Below are positions 7,467 to 16,370 of a stretch of 64,000 nucleotides of DNA, in pieces. The notes under the pieces are model-generated. The model was given only the letters and a program-made list of their open reading frames with translations. It ran no database searches and was not told the origin of the DNA. The first letter of the stretch is position 1; every line of letters starts with the position of its first letter. The stretch is from contig JARUHG010000006.1 of assembly GCA_031216755.1 (NCBI GenBank), positions 62,001 to 126,000 on the forward strand, read 5' to 3'. Source of the DNA: Lysobacter arvi (lineage in GTDB: Bacteria > Pseudomonadota > Gammaproteobacteria > Xanthomonadales > Xanthomonadaceae). The translations under genes and the position numbers were made by a program.

Positions 7467-8303
7467 TCAGGCGCTCCTGACCAGCGCCGCGCTGCGGAAC
7501 GCGGTCGGCGTGCGGCCGTAGGCCTGCTTGAAGGCCGCGCTGAAGTGACTGTGGCTGGAGAACCCCAGGTCCTGCGCGAGCGCCGACACGTCCTCGCAGT
7601 GCGCGATCAGGTCCAGCGCGCGCGCCAGCCGCAGGCGCAGGTGGTAGCGGTGCAGCGGGATGCCTTCGACCTGCGCGAAGGCCTGCGTCAGGTAGACGGG
7701 CGAGCCGCCGATCTGTTCGGCGATGTCGGCGAGCTTCCACTGGCGGCCGAGGTCGCTGGCCAGCAGCACCTTGACCCGATCGACCAGTCGTCGGCGCCCC
7801 TGCGTGGCCGTGGTTTCGTGCGCGGTGCGCGGTCCCAGGCTGCGCGAGATCAGCGTCACCGCCAGCACTTCGGCTTCCAGCGGTTCGATGCCGCCGTGCC
7901 GCAGGCTGTGGCGCAACATCGCCACCAGCGCCTGCGCGCGCGGGTCGATGCGCAGCGATTGCAGGCGGTAGGTGGGATCCTCGTTGCGTTCGAGCAGTTC
8001 GCGAGGCGAGAGCTCGCGCAGCAGCCCCGGCGAGACCGCCAGCACCAGGCTCGCATCGCCGCCGTCGACCGGATGGCTGACCTGGTAGCCCTGCCCGGCG
8101 TTGAACAGCAGCACGTGGTTGGCGTCGGCGACGGACTGGTCCTGGCCGACGTGGCGCGCGTACAGGCCGCGATACGGGAACACCAGGTGCGTGTGGGCCG
8201 CGCATTCCTCCGCGCTGCGGTGACGGCAGGTGCCGGCGCAGAAGACATCGCGCACCTTGACGGTGCCGGTGTCGAGCAGCGTGTGGACGGAGAACTCCGA
8301 CAT
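7467..8303 (-). CDS. AraC-family transcriptional regulator
   Basis: The 278-residue protein has an N-terminal cupin-like effector domain (HTHLVFPYRGLYARHVG near residues 37-53, VLLFNAGQGYQVSHP) and a C-terminal double helix-turn-helix of the AraC type at about 175-270 (LADIAEQIGGSPVYLTQAF and VSALAQDLGFSSHSHFSAAF). CRHRSAEEC near residue 26 is cysteine/histidine-containing and could bind metal, which is only a suggestion. It lies upstream of, and in the same direction as, the cysteine-rich protein, hydrolase and dehydrogenase-like genes, with a 111-base gap. It is therefore either the first gene of that operon or its dedicated activator. Confidence 0.9.
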   Translation of the reverse strand: MSEFSVHTLLDTGTVKVRDVFCAGTCRHRSAEECAAHTHLVFPYRGLYARHVGQDQSVADANHVLLFNAGQGYQVSHPVDGGDASLVLAVSPGLLRELSPRELLERNEDPTYRLQSLRIDPRAQALVAMLRHSLRHGGIEPLEAEVLAVTLISRSLGPRTAHETTATQGRRRLVDRVKVLLASDLGRQWKLADIAEQIGGSPVYLTQAFAQVEGIPLHRYHLRLRLARALDLIAHCEDVSALAQDLGFSSHSHFSAAFKQAYGRTPTAFRSAALVRSA

Positions 8304-8384
8304 GGGCGGGAGCTTAGCGGAAGCGGGTCGTGGCGCGGGGAGGCGCGGCGCCCGGGGGCTTTCCGGTACGGGAGCCGCCGGCCT

Positions 8385-9374
8385 TCAGATCGCCGCGAGC
8401 GCCGCGACCCACGCCTCGGCGTCGCGGATGTCGGCGTCGAAGGTCTTCATCGACAGCGCGAGATCGTGCGCGCGATCGTCGCGACCGTACCCATGCGATT
8501 GCGCCTTCGAATAGCGGCCCCATGCGGGCGAGGCGACTGCTTCGTCCACGCGCGCCGGGTCCAGTCCGAGATGCACGGCGACCCGTCGCAGTTCGCGTGC
8601 GGGTTCGTCGAGCAGCGATTCGAAATCCAGCCGGATCACCCGATCGTCGTATCGGCCTTTCGCGAGCGCGTCGAAGCGCATCTGCTCGGCAAGCCAGCCC
8701 AGCGCGCATTGGCGATGCAGCGGGATGTCGTGCAGCGACAGGTGCGTGGCGACGCCGTGGTGCTGCAGGAAGCGAAGGCGCTCGGCCGCGGCGCTGGCGG
8801 CGTCGAACACGGAGTTCGGCGATTTCAGCAGCGTCGCCAGGTACGGTCGCAGCGGCATGTCCATCAGCACGGCGCGCAGTTCCGGGTGCTGCGCCAGCAG
8901 CGGCGCGATCAATCCATTGCAGCTGCTGGTCGCCTTCACGACGTTGCGCGTGTGCGGCGCGAGCGCCTGCGACCAGCGCGCCCACAGCGCACGCAGCGCG
9001 TCCTCGGCCTGGTCCTGCGACAGGCGCGAAGTCGCTTCGTCCAGGGTCGGCCATGCCTCGGCGAGCGTGCGTAGCGGCAGCGGTTCGCGCAGTCCCTGCA
9101 CCTCGGGCCAGGTCTCCAGCAGCCGGCTCAGCAGCGTCGAGCCGCAATGGCCGATGTGGAAGATCGCGTGCGCGGGCGGGAGATCGTCGGCGGTCCGCGC
9201 GAGCAGCGATTCCAGCGGCGCCCACCCGCCTTCGGCATTCGGCGCGATGGCGCGATCGTCGAGGAACGCGGCCTCGCGACGCTGCGCCTCGTCCAGCCGC
9301 AGCCACAGCACGCGCCGGCCGATCAGGTCGAGCTTGAAGGGCAGGAAGTCGGGTCGATCGAGGGCCGCGGTCAT
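8385..9374 (-). CDS. Sulfotransferase-like P-loop protein
   Basis: Residues 72-84 read FHIGHCGSTLLSR, the 5'-PSB loop of sulfotransferases that holds the 5'-phosphate of PAPS. A later RLDFESLLDEPARELRR segment matches the second sulfotransferase region, where the 3'-phosphate is gripped. The 329 residues have no signal peptide or membrane helix, so the protein is cytoplasmic. In such bacterial proteins the acceptor may be a lipid, a glycan or a small metabolite, and some have lost activity; nothing in the context identifies it. A 110-base gap with no visible terminator separates it from hrpB upstream on the same strand, and an 81-base gap from araC downstream. Confidence 0.7.
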   Translation of the reverse strand: MTAALDRPDFLPFKLDLIGRRVLWLRLDEAQRREAAFLDDRAIAPNAEGGWAPLESLLARTADDLPPAHAIFHIGHCGSTLLSRLLETWPEVQGLREPLPLRTLAEAWPTLDEATSRLSQDQAEDALRALWARWSQALAPHTRNVVKATSSCNGLIAPLLAQHPELRAVLMDMPLRPYLATLLKSPNSVFDAASAAAERLRFLQHHGVATHLSLHDIPLHRQCALGWLAEQMRFDALAKGRYDDRVIRLDFESLLDEPARELRRVAVHLGLDPARVDEAVASPAWGRYSKAQSHGYGRDDRAHDLALSMKTFDADIRDAEAWVAALAAI

Positions 9375-9485
9375 GGACGGAGTTTAGCGACGCTTCGGGT
9401 CCGTTCCGTCAGCGATGCTGTCCGTCGGCGTTGAGGCGCCGGGCGGCGGAACTGCAATCGCCCGTTTCGCCGCGGCCGCCAAGCC

Positions 9486-11969
9486 TCACGTGCCGCGCGG
9501 CTTCGCCCGATGCGTCGCCGTCGCGCTCCACGGGTCGTCCGGCCACGGGTGCTTGGGGTAGCGGCCTTTCATTTCCTTCTTCACTTCCGGGTACGTGCGA
9601 TCCCAGAAGCCCTTCAGGTCCTGCGTGATCTGCAACGGTTTCCCGCCCGGCGACAGCAGGTGCAGCGTGAGGGGGACGCGGCCGTCGGCGATGCGCGGCG
9701 TGTCCGCCAGGCCGAACAGTTCCTGCAGCTTCACCGCCAGCACGGGCGCGATGGGCGCGTCCGCTTCTTCGTCGTACGCGTACTCGATCGCGCGCTCCAT
9801 TCCGGACGGAACCTGGATGCGCGTCGGCGCGAGCGCGTCGATCGCCTGCCGCGTCGCCCACGGCGTGGACGACTTGAGCGCCTCGCCGAAGGCCTGTTCG
9901 TCCAGGGCGTCGAGCCGTGTCTTGCCCGCGAGCGCCGGCTTCAGCCAGTCGTCCAGCGACGCCAGCAGCGCCGCGTCGGACAGGTCCGGCAGCGTCAGCT
10001 CGGGCATCCACGCGCGCAGGCAGCGCACGCGATCGCGCCATTGCCGTTGCGCCGGCGTCCACGGCAGGGCGCGCAGGCCGAGCTGGCGAACGGCATCGAC
10101 CAGCGCATCCGCGTAGCGCGCGGGATCGGGCCTGGCGAGCGGTTTGCTCTCGATGACGATGCGGTCGAAGCGGGTTTCGCGCACGGCGGCGATCCCGCGG
10201 GCGTTCGCGTCCCACACCACGCGATCCTCGGTGACGAAGCGCTGCGGAAAGTCCTCGCGCAACCGCGCCTCGTCCAGCGGCGCCGCGCGCAGCACGCGTG
10301 CATCGCGGGCTTCATCGCGCAGTTCGCTCACCACGATCCACGGCTCGCCGTACAGCGTGGAATCGTCGAACAGCCTGGCGCTGCGGCCGTTGGCGAGCTG
10401 GTAACGGTAGGGATCGGAAGGGTGCTGGCGCGCGATGCGATCCGGGAACGCGTGCAGCAGCACGTCGCCGAGCTGGTGCGACGGGGCGTCCGGCGGCGGT
10501 GCGGCGTCCACGCGCAAACGGCGACGCCACTGCTTCGCAGCCTGGTCCAGCGCGGCGAGGGACGAACGCGAGGCGTCCGGGCCGATCCGTCCGGCGCGGA
10601 AGGCAGCCAGCGCCTGCCAGCGCTCGGCCACCGAATCGCTGCGCGAGCGCAGCGGATCGCGCGCTTCGATCAGCGCGGCCAGATCGCACGCCAGTGCCTG
10701 CTCGCGCGGATCGCGCGGCGCCAGCAGCATCGCCGCCAGGCGCGGATGCGTGCCCAGCGCGAGCATGCGCCGGCCGAGCGGCGTGATCGACCCGCCTTCC
10801 AGCGCGCCGAGCCGGTGCAGCAACTCGCGCGCCGCCGCGAGCGCGCCCGAGGGCGGCGCATCGACGAACCGCAGGTCGGCGTCGCCCCAGGCGGCCAGTT
10901 CGAGCGCGAGGCCGGCCAGCTCCACCTGCGCCAGCTCGGGGCGCCGCTGCGGTTCGAGCCGTTGCGACTCGGGCCACAGGCGGTACGCCCAGCCGTCGGC
11001 GACACGCCCCGCGCGGCCGGCGCGCTGGTCGGCGGACGCCTGCGCGATGCCGACCACGTCCAGGCGCGCGAACCCGCTGTTGGGGTCGTAGCGCGGTTCG
11101 CGCGCGAGGCCCGAATCGATCACCACGCGCACGCCGGGCAGCGTGACGCTGGATTCGGCGACATTGGTGGCGAGCACGACGCGACGGCGGCCTTCGGGAT
11201 CGGGCTGCAGCACGCGCGACTGCGCCTCGACGGGCAATTCGCCGTGCAGGGTGAGCACGTCGGCTTCCTGCGTGCCCAGCAGGGATTCCACGCGTGCGAT
11301 TTCGCGCTGCCCAGGCAGGAACACCAGCACGTCGCCGGGATGCTGGGCCAGCGCGTGTTCGATCGCGCGTCGCGTCTGGTGTTCGGCCGCCTCGTCGCGG
11401 CGGGCCGGGAAATGCGCGCTCGCCACCGGATGGCTGCGTCCGGCGCTGCTCAGGCGCGGTGCGTCGAGGAATTTCGCCAGCCGCTCGCCGTCGAGCGTGG
11501 CCGACATCACCACGATCCGCAGGTCCTCGCGCAGGCCGGCCTGCACGTCGAGCGCCAGCGCCAGGCCCAGGTCGGCCGCGAGGTGGCGCTCGTGGAATTC
11601 GTCGAACAGCAGCGCGCCGACGCCCTCGAGCATCGGGTCGTCCTGCAGCATGCGCGTGAGGATGCCCTCGGTGACCACCTCGATGCGCGTGGCCGCGGAC
11701 ACGCGGTTCTCGAAGCGGATGCGATAACCCACCGTGCCGCCGACGTCCTCGCCGCGCTGGCGCGCCATGAAGTTGGCCGCGGCGCGCGCGGCGACCCGGC
11801 GCGGTTCCAGCATCACGATCTTCCGGCCCGCGAGCCACGGCTCGTCCAGCAGCGCGGGCGGCACCTGCGTCGTCTTGCCGGCGCCCGGGGGCGCTTCGAG
11901 CACGAGGCGCGGATGTTCGGCCAGGCTGGCGCGGATCTGCGGCAGGAGGGAATCGATGGGGAAGTTCAC
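9486..11969 (-). CDS. hrpB: ATP-dependent RNA helicase HrpB
   Basis: Superfamily 2 DEAH/RHA-type helicase of 827 residues, as long as E. coli HrpB. Motif I is GAGKT at 29-33, motif II DEFH at 124-127, motif III SAT at 157-159, and motif VI QRAGRAGR lies in the second RecA lobe. The HA2/OB-like region and the HrpB-specific C-terminal domain follow (YPKHPWPDDP near the end is typical). The start is a GTG (VNFPIDSLLPQ) because the first conserved residues follow directly; the frame stays open far upstream through the divergent tatD gene, which is an artefact of high G+C. The role in bacteria is poorly defined; RNA processing or translation is assumed. Divergent from tatD. Confidence 0.93.
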   Translation of the reverse strand: MNFPIDSLLPQIRASLAEHPRLVLEAPPGAGKTTQVPPALLDEPWLAGRKIVMLEPRRVAARAAANFMARQRGEDVGGTVGYRIRFENRVSAATRIEVVTEGILTRMLQDDPMLEGVGALLFDEFHERHLAADLGLALALDVQAGLREDLRIVVMSATLDGERLAKFLDAPRLSSAGRSHPVASAHFPARRDEAAEHQTRRAIEHALAQHPGDVLVFLPGQREIARVESLLGTQEADVLTLHGELPVEAQSRVLQPDPEGRRRVVLATNVAESSVTLPGVRVVIDSGLAREPRYDPNSGFARLDVVGIAQASADQRAGRAGRVADGWAYRLWPESQRLEPQRRPELAQVELAGLALELAAWGDADLRFVDAPPSGALAAARELLHRLGALEGGSITPLGRRMLALGTHPRLAAMLLAPRDPREQALACDLAALIEARDPLRSRSDSVAERWQALAAFRAGRIGPDASRSSLAALDQAAKQWRRRLRVDAAPPPDAPSHQLGDVLLHAFPDRIARQHPSDPYRYQLANGRSARLFDDSTLYGEPWIVVSELRDEARDARVLRAAPLDEARLREDFPQRFVTEDRVVWDANARGIAAVRETRFDRIVIESKPLARPDPARYADALVDAVRQLGLRALPWTPAQRQWRDRVRCLRAWMPELTLPDLSDAALLASLDDWLKPALAGKTRLDALDEQAFGEALKSSTPWATRQAIDALAPTRIQVPSGMERAIEYAYDEEADAPIAPVLAVKLQELFGLADTPRIADGRVPLTLHLLSPGGKPLQITQDLKGFWDRTYPEVKKEMKGRYPKHPWPDDPWSATATHRAKPRGT

Positions 11970-11988
11970 GGGATTCAGGTGGTCGTAG

Positions 11989-12104
11989 CGGGACCGGGGA
12001 CCCGGGGCCCGGGACTCACGGAACAGGACCGATATTGTCCTTCCTCCCGCATTGGACGCATATGCGGTCGATACAACCCAACACGGGTCCCCAGTCCCGG
12101 GTCC
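11989..12104. repeat. Inverted-repeat element with GGGACCGGGGAC arms
   Basis: The hrpB-tatD divergent gap contains a G+C-rich left arm (11989-12015, GGGACCGGGGACCC...) and a complementary right arm (12085-12104, GGGTCCCCAGTCCCGGGTCC) around a 70-base core. The same arms recur at 47974-48083. It could fold into a long hairpin and probably limits where the hrpB and tatD promoters can lie. Confidence 0.55.
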
Positions 12105-12150
12105 AGGGAACGCTATGCTTTTGCGAATCCCGAATCGCGAACCACCCTCC

Positions 12151-12945
12151 GTGCAGTTGATCGACATCGGCGCCAATCTCACCCACGACTCCTTCGACCA
12201 CGACCGCGATGCCGTGCTCGCCCGCGCGCGCGAAGCAGGCGTGGTGCAGATGGTGATCACGGGGGCCAGTCGCGAGCATTCGCCGCTCGCGCTGAAGCTG
12301 GCAAAGCAGCACCCCGGCGAGCTGTTCGCCACGGCGGGCGTGCACCCGCACCACGCGAGCGAGTACACCGCCGAGTGCGACGCGGAAATGCGCGACTTGC
12401 ACACGCATGCCGAAGTCGTCGCGGTGGGCGAGTGCGGGCTGGACTATTTCCGCGATTTCTCGCCGCGTCCGGCGCAGCGGCGCGCGTTCGAGATGCAGCT
12501 GCAGATCGCCGCGGAGACGCGCAAGCCGCTGTTCCTGCACCAGCGCGACGCGCATGCGGATTTCATGTCGATGATGCGCAACTTCGACGGCCGGCTCGGG
12601 CCGGCGGTCGTGCACTGCTTCACCGGAACGCGCGAGGAAATGTTCGATTACCTCGATCGCGACTGGCACATCGGCATCACCGGCTGGCTGTGCGACGAGC
12701 GGCGCGGCCAGCACCTGCGCGAGCTGGTGCGGCACATCCCGGCCAACCGGCTGATGATCGAGACCGACGCGCCGTACCTGCTGCCGCGCACGATCCGGCC
12801 GGCGCCGTCGCATCGCCGCAACGAGCCGATGTTCCTGGCGCACATCGTCGAGGAACTCGCGCGCGACCGCGGCGAGGAGGTCGCGACGACCGCGGCGACC
12901 ACGACCGCGACGGCGCGCGCGTTCTTCCGGCTGCCCGAACGCTGA
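12151..12945 (+). CDS. tatD: TatD-family metal-dependent DNase
   Basis: The family are 3'-5' exonucleases acting in DNA repair and turnover. The 264-residue protein shows the TatD-type (not YcfH-type) start LIDIGANL, GECGLDYFRDF with the catalytic Glu/Asp, HQRDAH, HCFTGTREEM and ETDAPYLLPR, all metal-site motifs. The segment GITGWLCDERRG is, from memory, nearly identical to E. coli TatD, which supports the specific name. I chose GTG 12151 (V-QLIDIG) because the family begins there; an in-frame ATG 12 codons upstream is an alternative. It is not beside tatABC here. Divergent from hrpB across an inverted-repeat element. Confidence 0.92.
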   Translation: MQLIDIGANLTHDSFDHDRDAVLARAREAGVVQMVITGASREHSPLALKLAKQHPGELFATAGVHPHHASEYTAECDAEMRDLHTHAEVVAVGECGLDYFRDFSPRPAQRRAFEMQLQIAAETRKPLFLHQRDAHADFMSMMRNFDGRLGPAVVHCFTGTREEMFDYLDRDWHIGITGWLCDERRGQHLRELVRHIPANRLMIETDAPYLLPRTIRPAPSHRRNEPMFLAHIVEELARDRGEEVATTAATTTATARAFFRLPER

Positions 12946-13047
12946 ACCGCGTCAGGCCAGACGCCCTTGCGGCGCGCGGACGACGGTGGGGGGCCGCAAG
13001 CGGCGTCGCGTCCCGTATCGGTGAGAGGTGAACGCCCCGCTACGCCG

Positions 13048-13380
13048 ATGACCTGCCCCGACCCGCCCGTGCTCGCCTTCGACGACATCACGCTCGACCT
13101 GCGCGGTCGGCGGCTGCTGCGCGCAGGCGAGGAGCAGCCGCTGGATCCCCGCTCGTTCGCCGTGCTGAGCCTGCTGGCGCGCTCGCCGGGCCGGGTGTTC
13201 TCGCCGGAGGAAATCCTCGACGAAGTGTGGGGCCATCGCCGGGTACCGCCCGGTGCCGTGGGGCAGATCGTCGGCGTGCTTCGTGCCGCGCTGGGCGATG
13301 ACGCGCACCCGCCGCGCTACCTGCATGCCGTCCACGGTTACGGCTACCGGCTCGACCGGCCAGAGGATCAGCGCGTGTAG
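13048..13380 (+). CDS. Stand-alone OmpR/PhoB-type winged-helix DNA-binding protein
   Basis: The 110 residues are nothing but a transcriptional-regulatory C-terminal (trans_reg_C) domain: the N-terminal beta-sheet FDDITLDLRGRRLLRAGEEQ, helix LDPRSFAVLSLLARSPGRV, the recognition region PEEILDEVWGHRRVPPGAVGQIVGVLRAAL, and the wing RYLHAVHGYGYRLDRP. A receiver domain, membrane anchor or periplasmic sensor is absent. Some Xanthomonadaceae proteins place this domain at the N-terminus of TPR or CadC-like proteins; here the stop comes immediately after it, so it acts alone or with an unlinked partner. No target site could be assigned. The ATG chosen follows an open frame and is the first Met before the domain. 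Confidence 0.78.
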   Translation: MTCPDPPVLAFDDITLDLRGRRLLRAGEEQPLDPRSFAVLSLLARSPGRVFSPEEILDEVWGHRRVPPGAVGQIVGVLRAALGDDAHPPRYLHAVHGYGYRLDRPEDQRV

Positions 13381-13502
13381 GCAGGGCAAGGCGAAGCCGC
13401 ACCGCAGCGCGTTGCGCCCATGACGAACGAGCGCTGCACGAGCCTGGTCGCGCCCACGCCGCGATACGGCTTCGCTCAGCGGCTAGAAAGCGGTTGGCGG
13501 GC

Positions 13503-14444
13503 TCAGCCCGCGATCCGGCCCGCTTCGTACGCCTGCAGGTGCACCCATGCGGCCGCGAGCAGTGGCGCCTCCATGCCCGCGGCGCGCGCGCGCAGGAACA
13601 TGTCGCCGACGATCTGCATCGCCTCCACCGCCTGGCCGGCTTCGAGGTCGCGGAGCATCGACGCCTTCAGCGGCGAACCCGGGGCCGTCAGCGTGCCCAG
13701 CGCGGTCTGCTGCGCCTGCGCGTCGATGGGCTCGCCTTCGGCCTGCGCCACCGCGAGGCATTCGGCGTACAGCGCGCGAACGAAGGCGTCCCCGCCCTGT
13801 GCGGCCACGATGCGGCCCACCGGCGCGCGCATCAGGCATGTCGCGGCCGCGAGCGTCGCCAGGAAGGTGAACTTGGTCCACTGCTCGCGGGCAATGCGCA
13901 TGGAGCGGACGTGATCGATGTTCGCCTGCGCGCACAGCGCGGCGAATGACGCCGTGCGCGTGCTGTCGGCCTCGCCACTGCGTTCGCCGAAGGTGATCGA
14001 CGCGGGCTGGCCAAGATGGCGCACTTCGCCATCGGCGCCCTTCATCGCGCTGATGAAGCACAGCCCGCCGACCACGCGCTGCCTGCCGAACCGTTCGTCC
14101 AGCGGCGCGTAATGACGCAGGCCATTGAGGATCGGCAGCACCCACGTCGCGTCGCCGACCGCGGGTGCGATCGCGTCCATCGAGCTGTCCAGGTCGTAGG
14201 CCTTGCAGCTGAGCAACACCATGTCGAACGGCCGCGACTCCGCGAGCGCGGGAAGTCCGTCGGCGGTCACGTGCGCCACGCGCAGGTCCGCATCGCCCAG
14301 CGGGCTGCGGATCTGCAGGCCGTTCGCGTCCAGTTGCGCCGCGCGCGCCGGTCGCACGAGGAACGTTACGTCCGCGCCGGCTTGCGCGAGCCGTCCGCCG
14401 AAGTAGCCGCCGGTACCGCCGGCGCCGAGCACGAGGATGCGCAT
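13503..14444 (-). CDS. panE: 2-dehydropantoate 2-reductase (ketopantoate reductase)
   Basis: NADPH-dependent reduction of ketopantoate to pantoate in pantothenate/CoA synthesis; cytoplasmic. The 313-residue protein begins with the NADP-binding loop GAGGTGGYFGG (7-17); SCKAYDL lies at 79-85; ILNGL is the conserved Asn region; REQWTKFTF carries the catalytic Lys of the family, and the C-terminal ApbA_C domain follows with SMLRDLEAGQAVE. The start codon overlaps the stop of the ABC permease upstream (TGATG), so it is the third gene of an ABC ATPase-permease-panE operon. The family includes reductases with other 2-keto acid substrates, so the assignment as the housekeeping PanE is likely but not certain. 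Confidence 0.85.
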   Translation of the reverse strand: MRILVLGAGGTGGYFGGRLAQAGADVTFLVRPARAAQLDANGLQIRSPLGDADLRVAHVTADGLPALAESRPFDMVLLSCKAYDLDSSMDAIAPAVGDATWVLPILNGLRHYAPLDERFGRQRVVGGLCFISAMKGADGEVRHLGQPASITFGERSGEADSTRTASFAALCAQANIDHVRSMRIAREQWTKFTFLATLAAATCLMRAPVGRIVAAQGGDAFVRALYAECLAVAQAEGEPIDAQAQQTALGTLTAPGSPLKASMLRDLEAGQAVEAMQIVGDMFLRARAAGMEAPLLAAAWVHLQAYEAGRIAG

Positions 14445-15250
14445 CAGCTGCGCAGCCCCACGCCGCGCTTGAGCAGCCACAAGCCCAGGCTTGCGAGCGC
14501 GACCACGAACCCGAACATCAGCGCATACGCCACCCACACCGGCACGTCGGATACGCCGAGCAGCCCGTAGCGGAACGCGTTGACCATGTAGAAGATCGGG
14601 TTCGCGTGCGTCATCGCCTCGGCCCACGGCGGCAGCAGCTTCACCGAATAGAACACGCCGCCCAGGTACGTCAGCGGGGTGAGGATGAAGGTCGGCACGA
14701 TCGCGATGTCGTCGAACTTCTTCGCATACACGGCGTTGACGAAACCGGCGAGCGAGAAGATCGTCGCGCCCAGGATCACCGTGGTCAGCGTGATGAACGG
14801 ATGCGGCAGGCGCACCTTGGTGAAGAACATCGCGATCACGAGCACGATCGCGCCCACCATCAGGCCGCGCAGGACCGCACCGGCGACGTAGCCGGTGAGG
14901 ATCACCCAGCTGGGCATCGGGCTCACCAGCAGTTCCTCGACGTGGCGGCCGAACTTGGCGCCGAAGAACGAAGAGGAGATGTTGCCGTAGCTGTTCTGGA
15001 TGACGCTCATCATCACCAGTCCGGGGACGATGAAGTCCATGTACTTGATGCCGTCCATCATGCCCACGCGCGAGCCGATGAGGCCGCCGAAGATCAGGAA
15101 GTACAGCGTCATCGTGATCGCCGGCGGCACCAGCGTCTGGCCCCAGATGCGCAGGATGCGGGTCACTTCGCGGCGCACGATGGTGCCGAGCGCGACGAGG
15201 TTGCGTTGCGTGGAAGACATCTCGAGGTCGGTCTGCGTCATCTCGTTCAT
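14444..15250 (-). CDS. ABC-2 type transporter permease (YadH/NodJ-like)
   Basis: The 268-residue integral membrane protein has six predicted segments. The ABC-2 signature runs from GQTLVPPAITMTLYFLIFG through MDFIVPGLVMMSVIQNSYGN to LTYLGGVFYSVKLLPPWA, a conserved motif near the fifth segment in YadH-type permeases. Such permeases work as dimers with one ATPase, here the upstream gene, to export a lipid, polysaccharide or drug; the substrate is not known. The ATG overlaps the stop of the ATPase gene by four bases and its stop overlaps the start of panE, so all three are translationally coupled. The frame could start at a second Met (MTQTDLEM) four codons in. Confidence 0.88.
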   Translation of the reverse strand: MNEMTQTDLEMSSTQRNLVALGTIVRREVTRILRIWGQTLVPPAITMTLYFLIFGGLIGSRVGMMDGIKYMDFIVPGLVMMSVIQNSYGNISSSFFGAKFGRHVEELLVSPMPSWVILTGYVAGAVLRGLMVGAIVLVIAMFFTKVRLPHPFITLTTVILGATIFSLAGFVNAVYAKKFDDIAIVPTFILTPLTYLGGVFYSVKLLPPWAEAMTHANPIFYMVNAFRYGLLGVSDVPVWVAYALMFGFVVALASLGLWLLKRGVGLRS

Positions 15251-16254
15251 GCCACCTGCTCCGGCGGCGTCTGCGTGGTGCCGTCCTGCGCGTTCTCGCC
15301 GGTGAGGCGGACGAACAGTTCTTCCAGCCGGTTCGACTTGGTGCGCATCGAACGCACGCGGATGCCGGCCTCGCCCAGCGCGGCGAACACGCGGTTGAGG
15401 TCCATCGCACGCGGCATTTCGATGTCGAGCGTGTGATCGTCGGTCGCGGTCAGCGTCGTGCCTTCGATGACCGGCAATTGCGCGGGCAACGTGCCGTCGA
15501 TGTCGAGCAGGAAGCCTTCGACGTCGAGCTTGGCCAGCAGCGCCTTCATCGGACCCTGCTCGACGATGCGGCCGCGGTCGATGATGGCGAGGTTGCGGCA
15601 CAGGCTCTCCGCTTCCTCCAGGTAGTGCGTGGTGAGGATGATCGTGGTGCCCGCCGCGTTGATCTCCTTCAGCGTCTTCCACATGCCGCGGCGGATCTCG
15701 ATGTCCACGCCCGCGGTGGGTTCGTCGAGGATCAGCAGCTTCGGCTGCGTCATCATCGCGCGGGCGATCATCAGCCGGCGCTTCATGCCGCCCGAGAGCG
15801 TGCGGCTCATCACCGTGGCCTTCTCCCACAACTGCGCGCGCTTGAGTTCGACCTCCGCGCGCCTGAGGGCTTCCTCGCGCGGCACGCCATAGAAGCCGGC
15901 GTAGTTGACGAGGATGTCGACCGGCTTTTCGAACATGTTGAAGTTCAGTTCCTGCGGCACCAGGCCGATCAGCCGCATCGCGGCGTCGCGGTGGCGTTGC
16001 AGGTCGACGCCGAAGATCGACACCGAGCCTTCGCTGAGGTTCACCAGCGAACTGACGATGCCGATCAGCGTGCTCTTGCCGGCGCCGTTCGGGCCGAGCA
16101 GCGCAAAGAAGTCGCCAGGCGCGACGTCGAGCGAAACGCCCTTGAGCGCCTGGACCTTGTTGTCGTAGGTCTTGCGCAGCTCGCGCACCGAAAGGGCGGG
16201 AGCGGCGTGGGCCGCTTGCGGGGAAGCGGACGGGGATGCGGTTGCCGGGGTCAT
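15247..16254 (-). CDS. ABC transporter ATP-binding protein (YadG/NodI-like)
   Basis: The 335-residue ATPase has Walker A GPNGAGKST (54-62), Q-loop VPQEL, signature LSGGMKRR, Walker B LLILDEPTAGVD and switch His in LTTHYLEEAE. After the nucleotide-binding core a C-terminal extension of about 85 residues (LDIDGTLPAQL...) resembles the DUF4162-like tail of multidrug ABC ATPases. It powers the downstream permease. The first 20 residues are Ala/Ser/Pro-rich. The start at MTPATASP leaves 116 bases to the divergent ferredoxin reductase; a longer open frame upstream crosses that promoter region and was rejected. First gene of the operon with the permease and panE. Confidence 0.9.
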   Translation of the reverse strand: MTPATASPSASPQAAHAAPALSVRELRKTYDNKVQALKGVSLDVAPGDFFALLGPNGAGKSTLIGIVSSLVNLSEGSVSIFGVDLQRHRDAAMRLIGLVPQELNFNMFEKPVDILVNYAGFYGVPREEALRRAEVELKRAQLWEKATVMSRTLSGGMKRRLMIARAMMTQPKLLILDEPTAGVDIEIRRGMWKTLKEINAAGTTIILTTHYLEEAESLCRNLAIIDRGRIVEQGPMKALLAKLDVEGFLLDIDGTLPAQLPVIEGTTLTATDDHTLDIEMPRAMDLNRVFAALGEAGIRVRSMRTKSNRLEELFVRLTGENAQDGTTQTPPEQVA

Positions 16255-16370
16255 CGGTGAAGGCCTGCGCCGCGGCCACGCGGCGATAGACGGTAGTATA
16301 GGCGCCCCCGTGTGGGCGCTCCGGCCACACACTGTTGCATCACGATCGCCGTTTCACGACCGGTACTGCC

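Noticed and set aside
9510-13031. 1173-codon open frame on the plus strand, opposite hrpB and extending to tatD
   Set aside because: It is the antisense shadow of a high-G+C gene; composition is Arg/Gln/His-rich low complexity and the helicase on the other strand has every expected motif.
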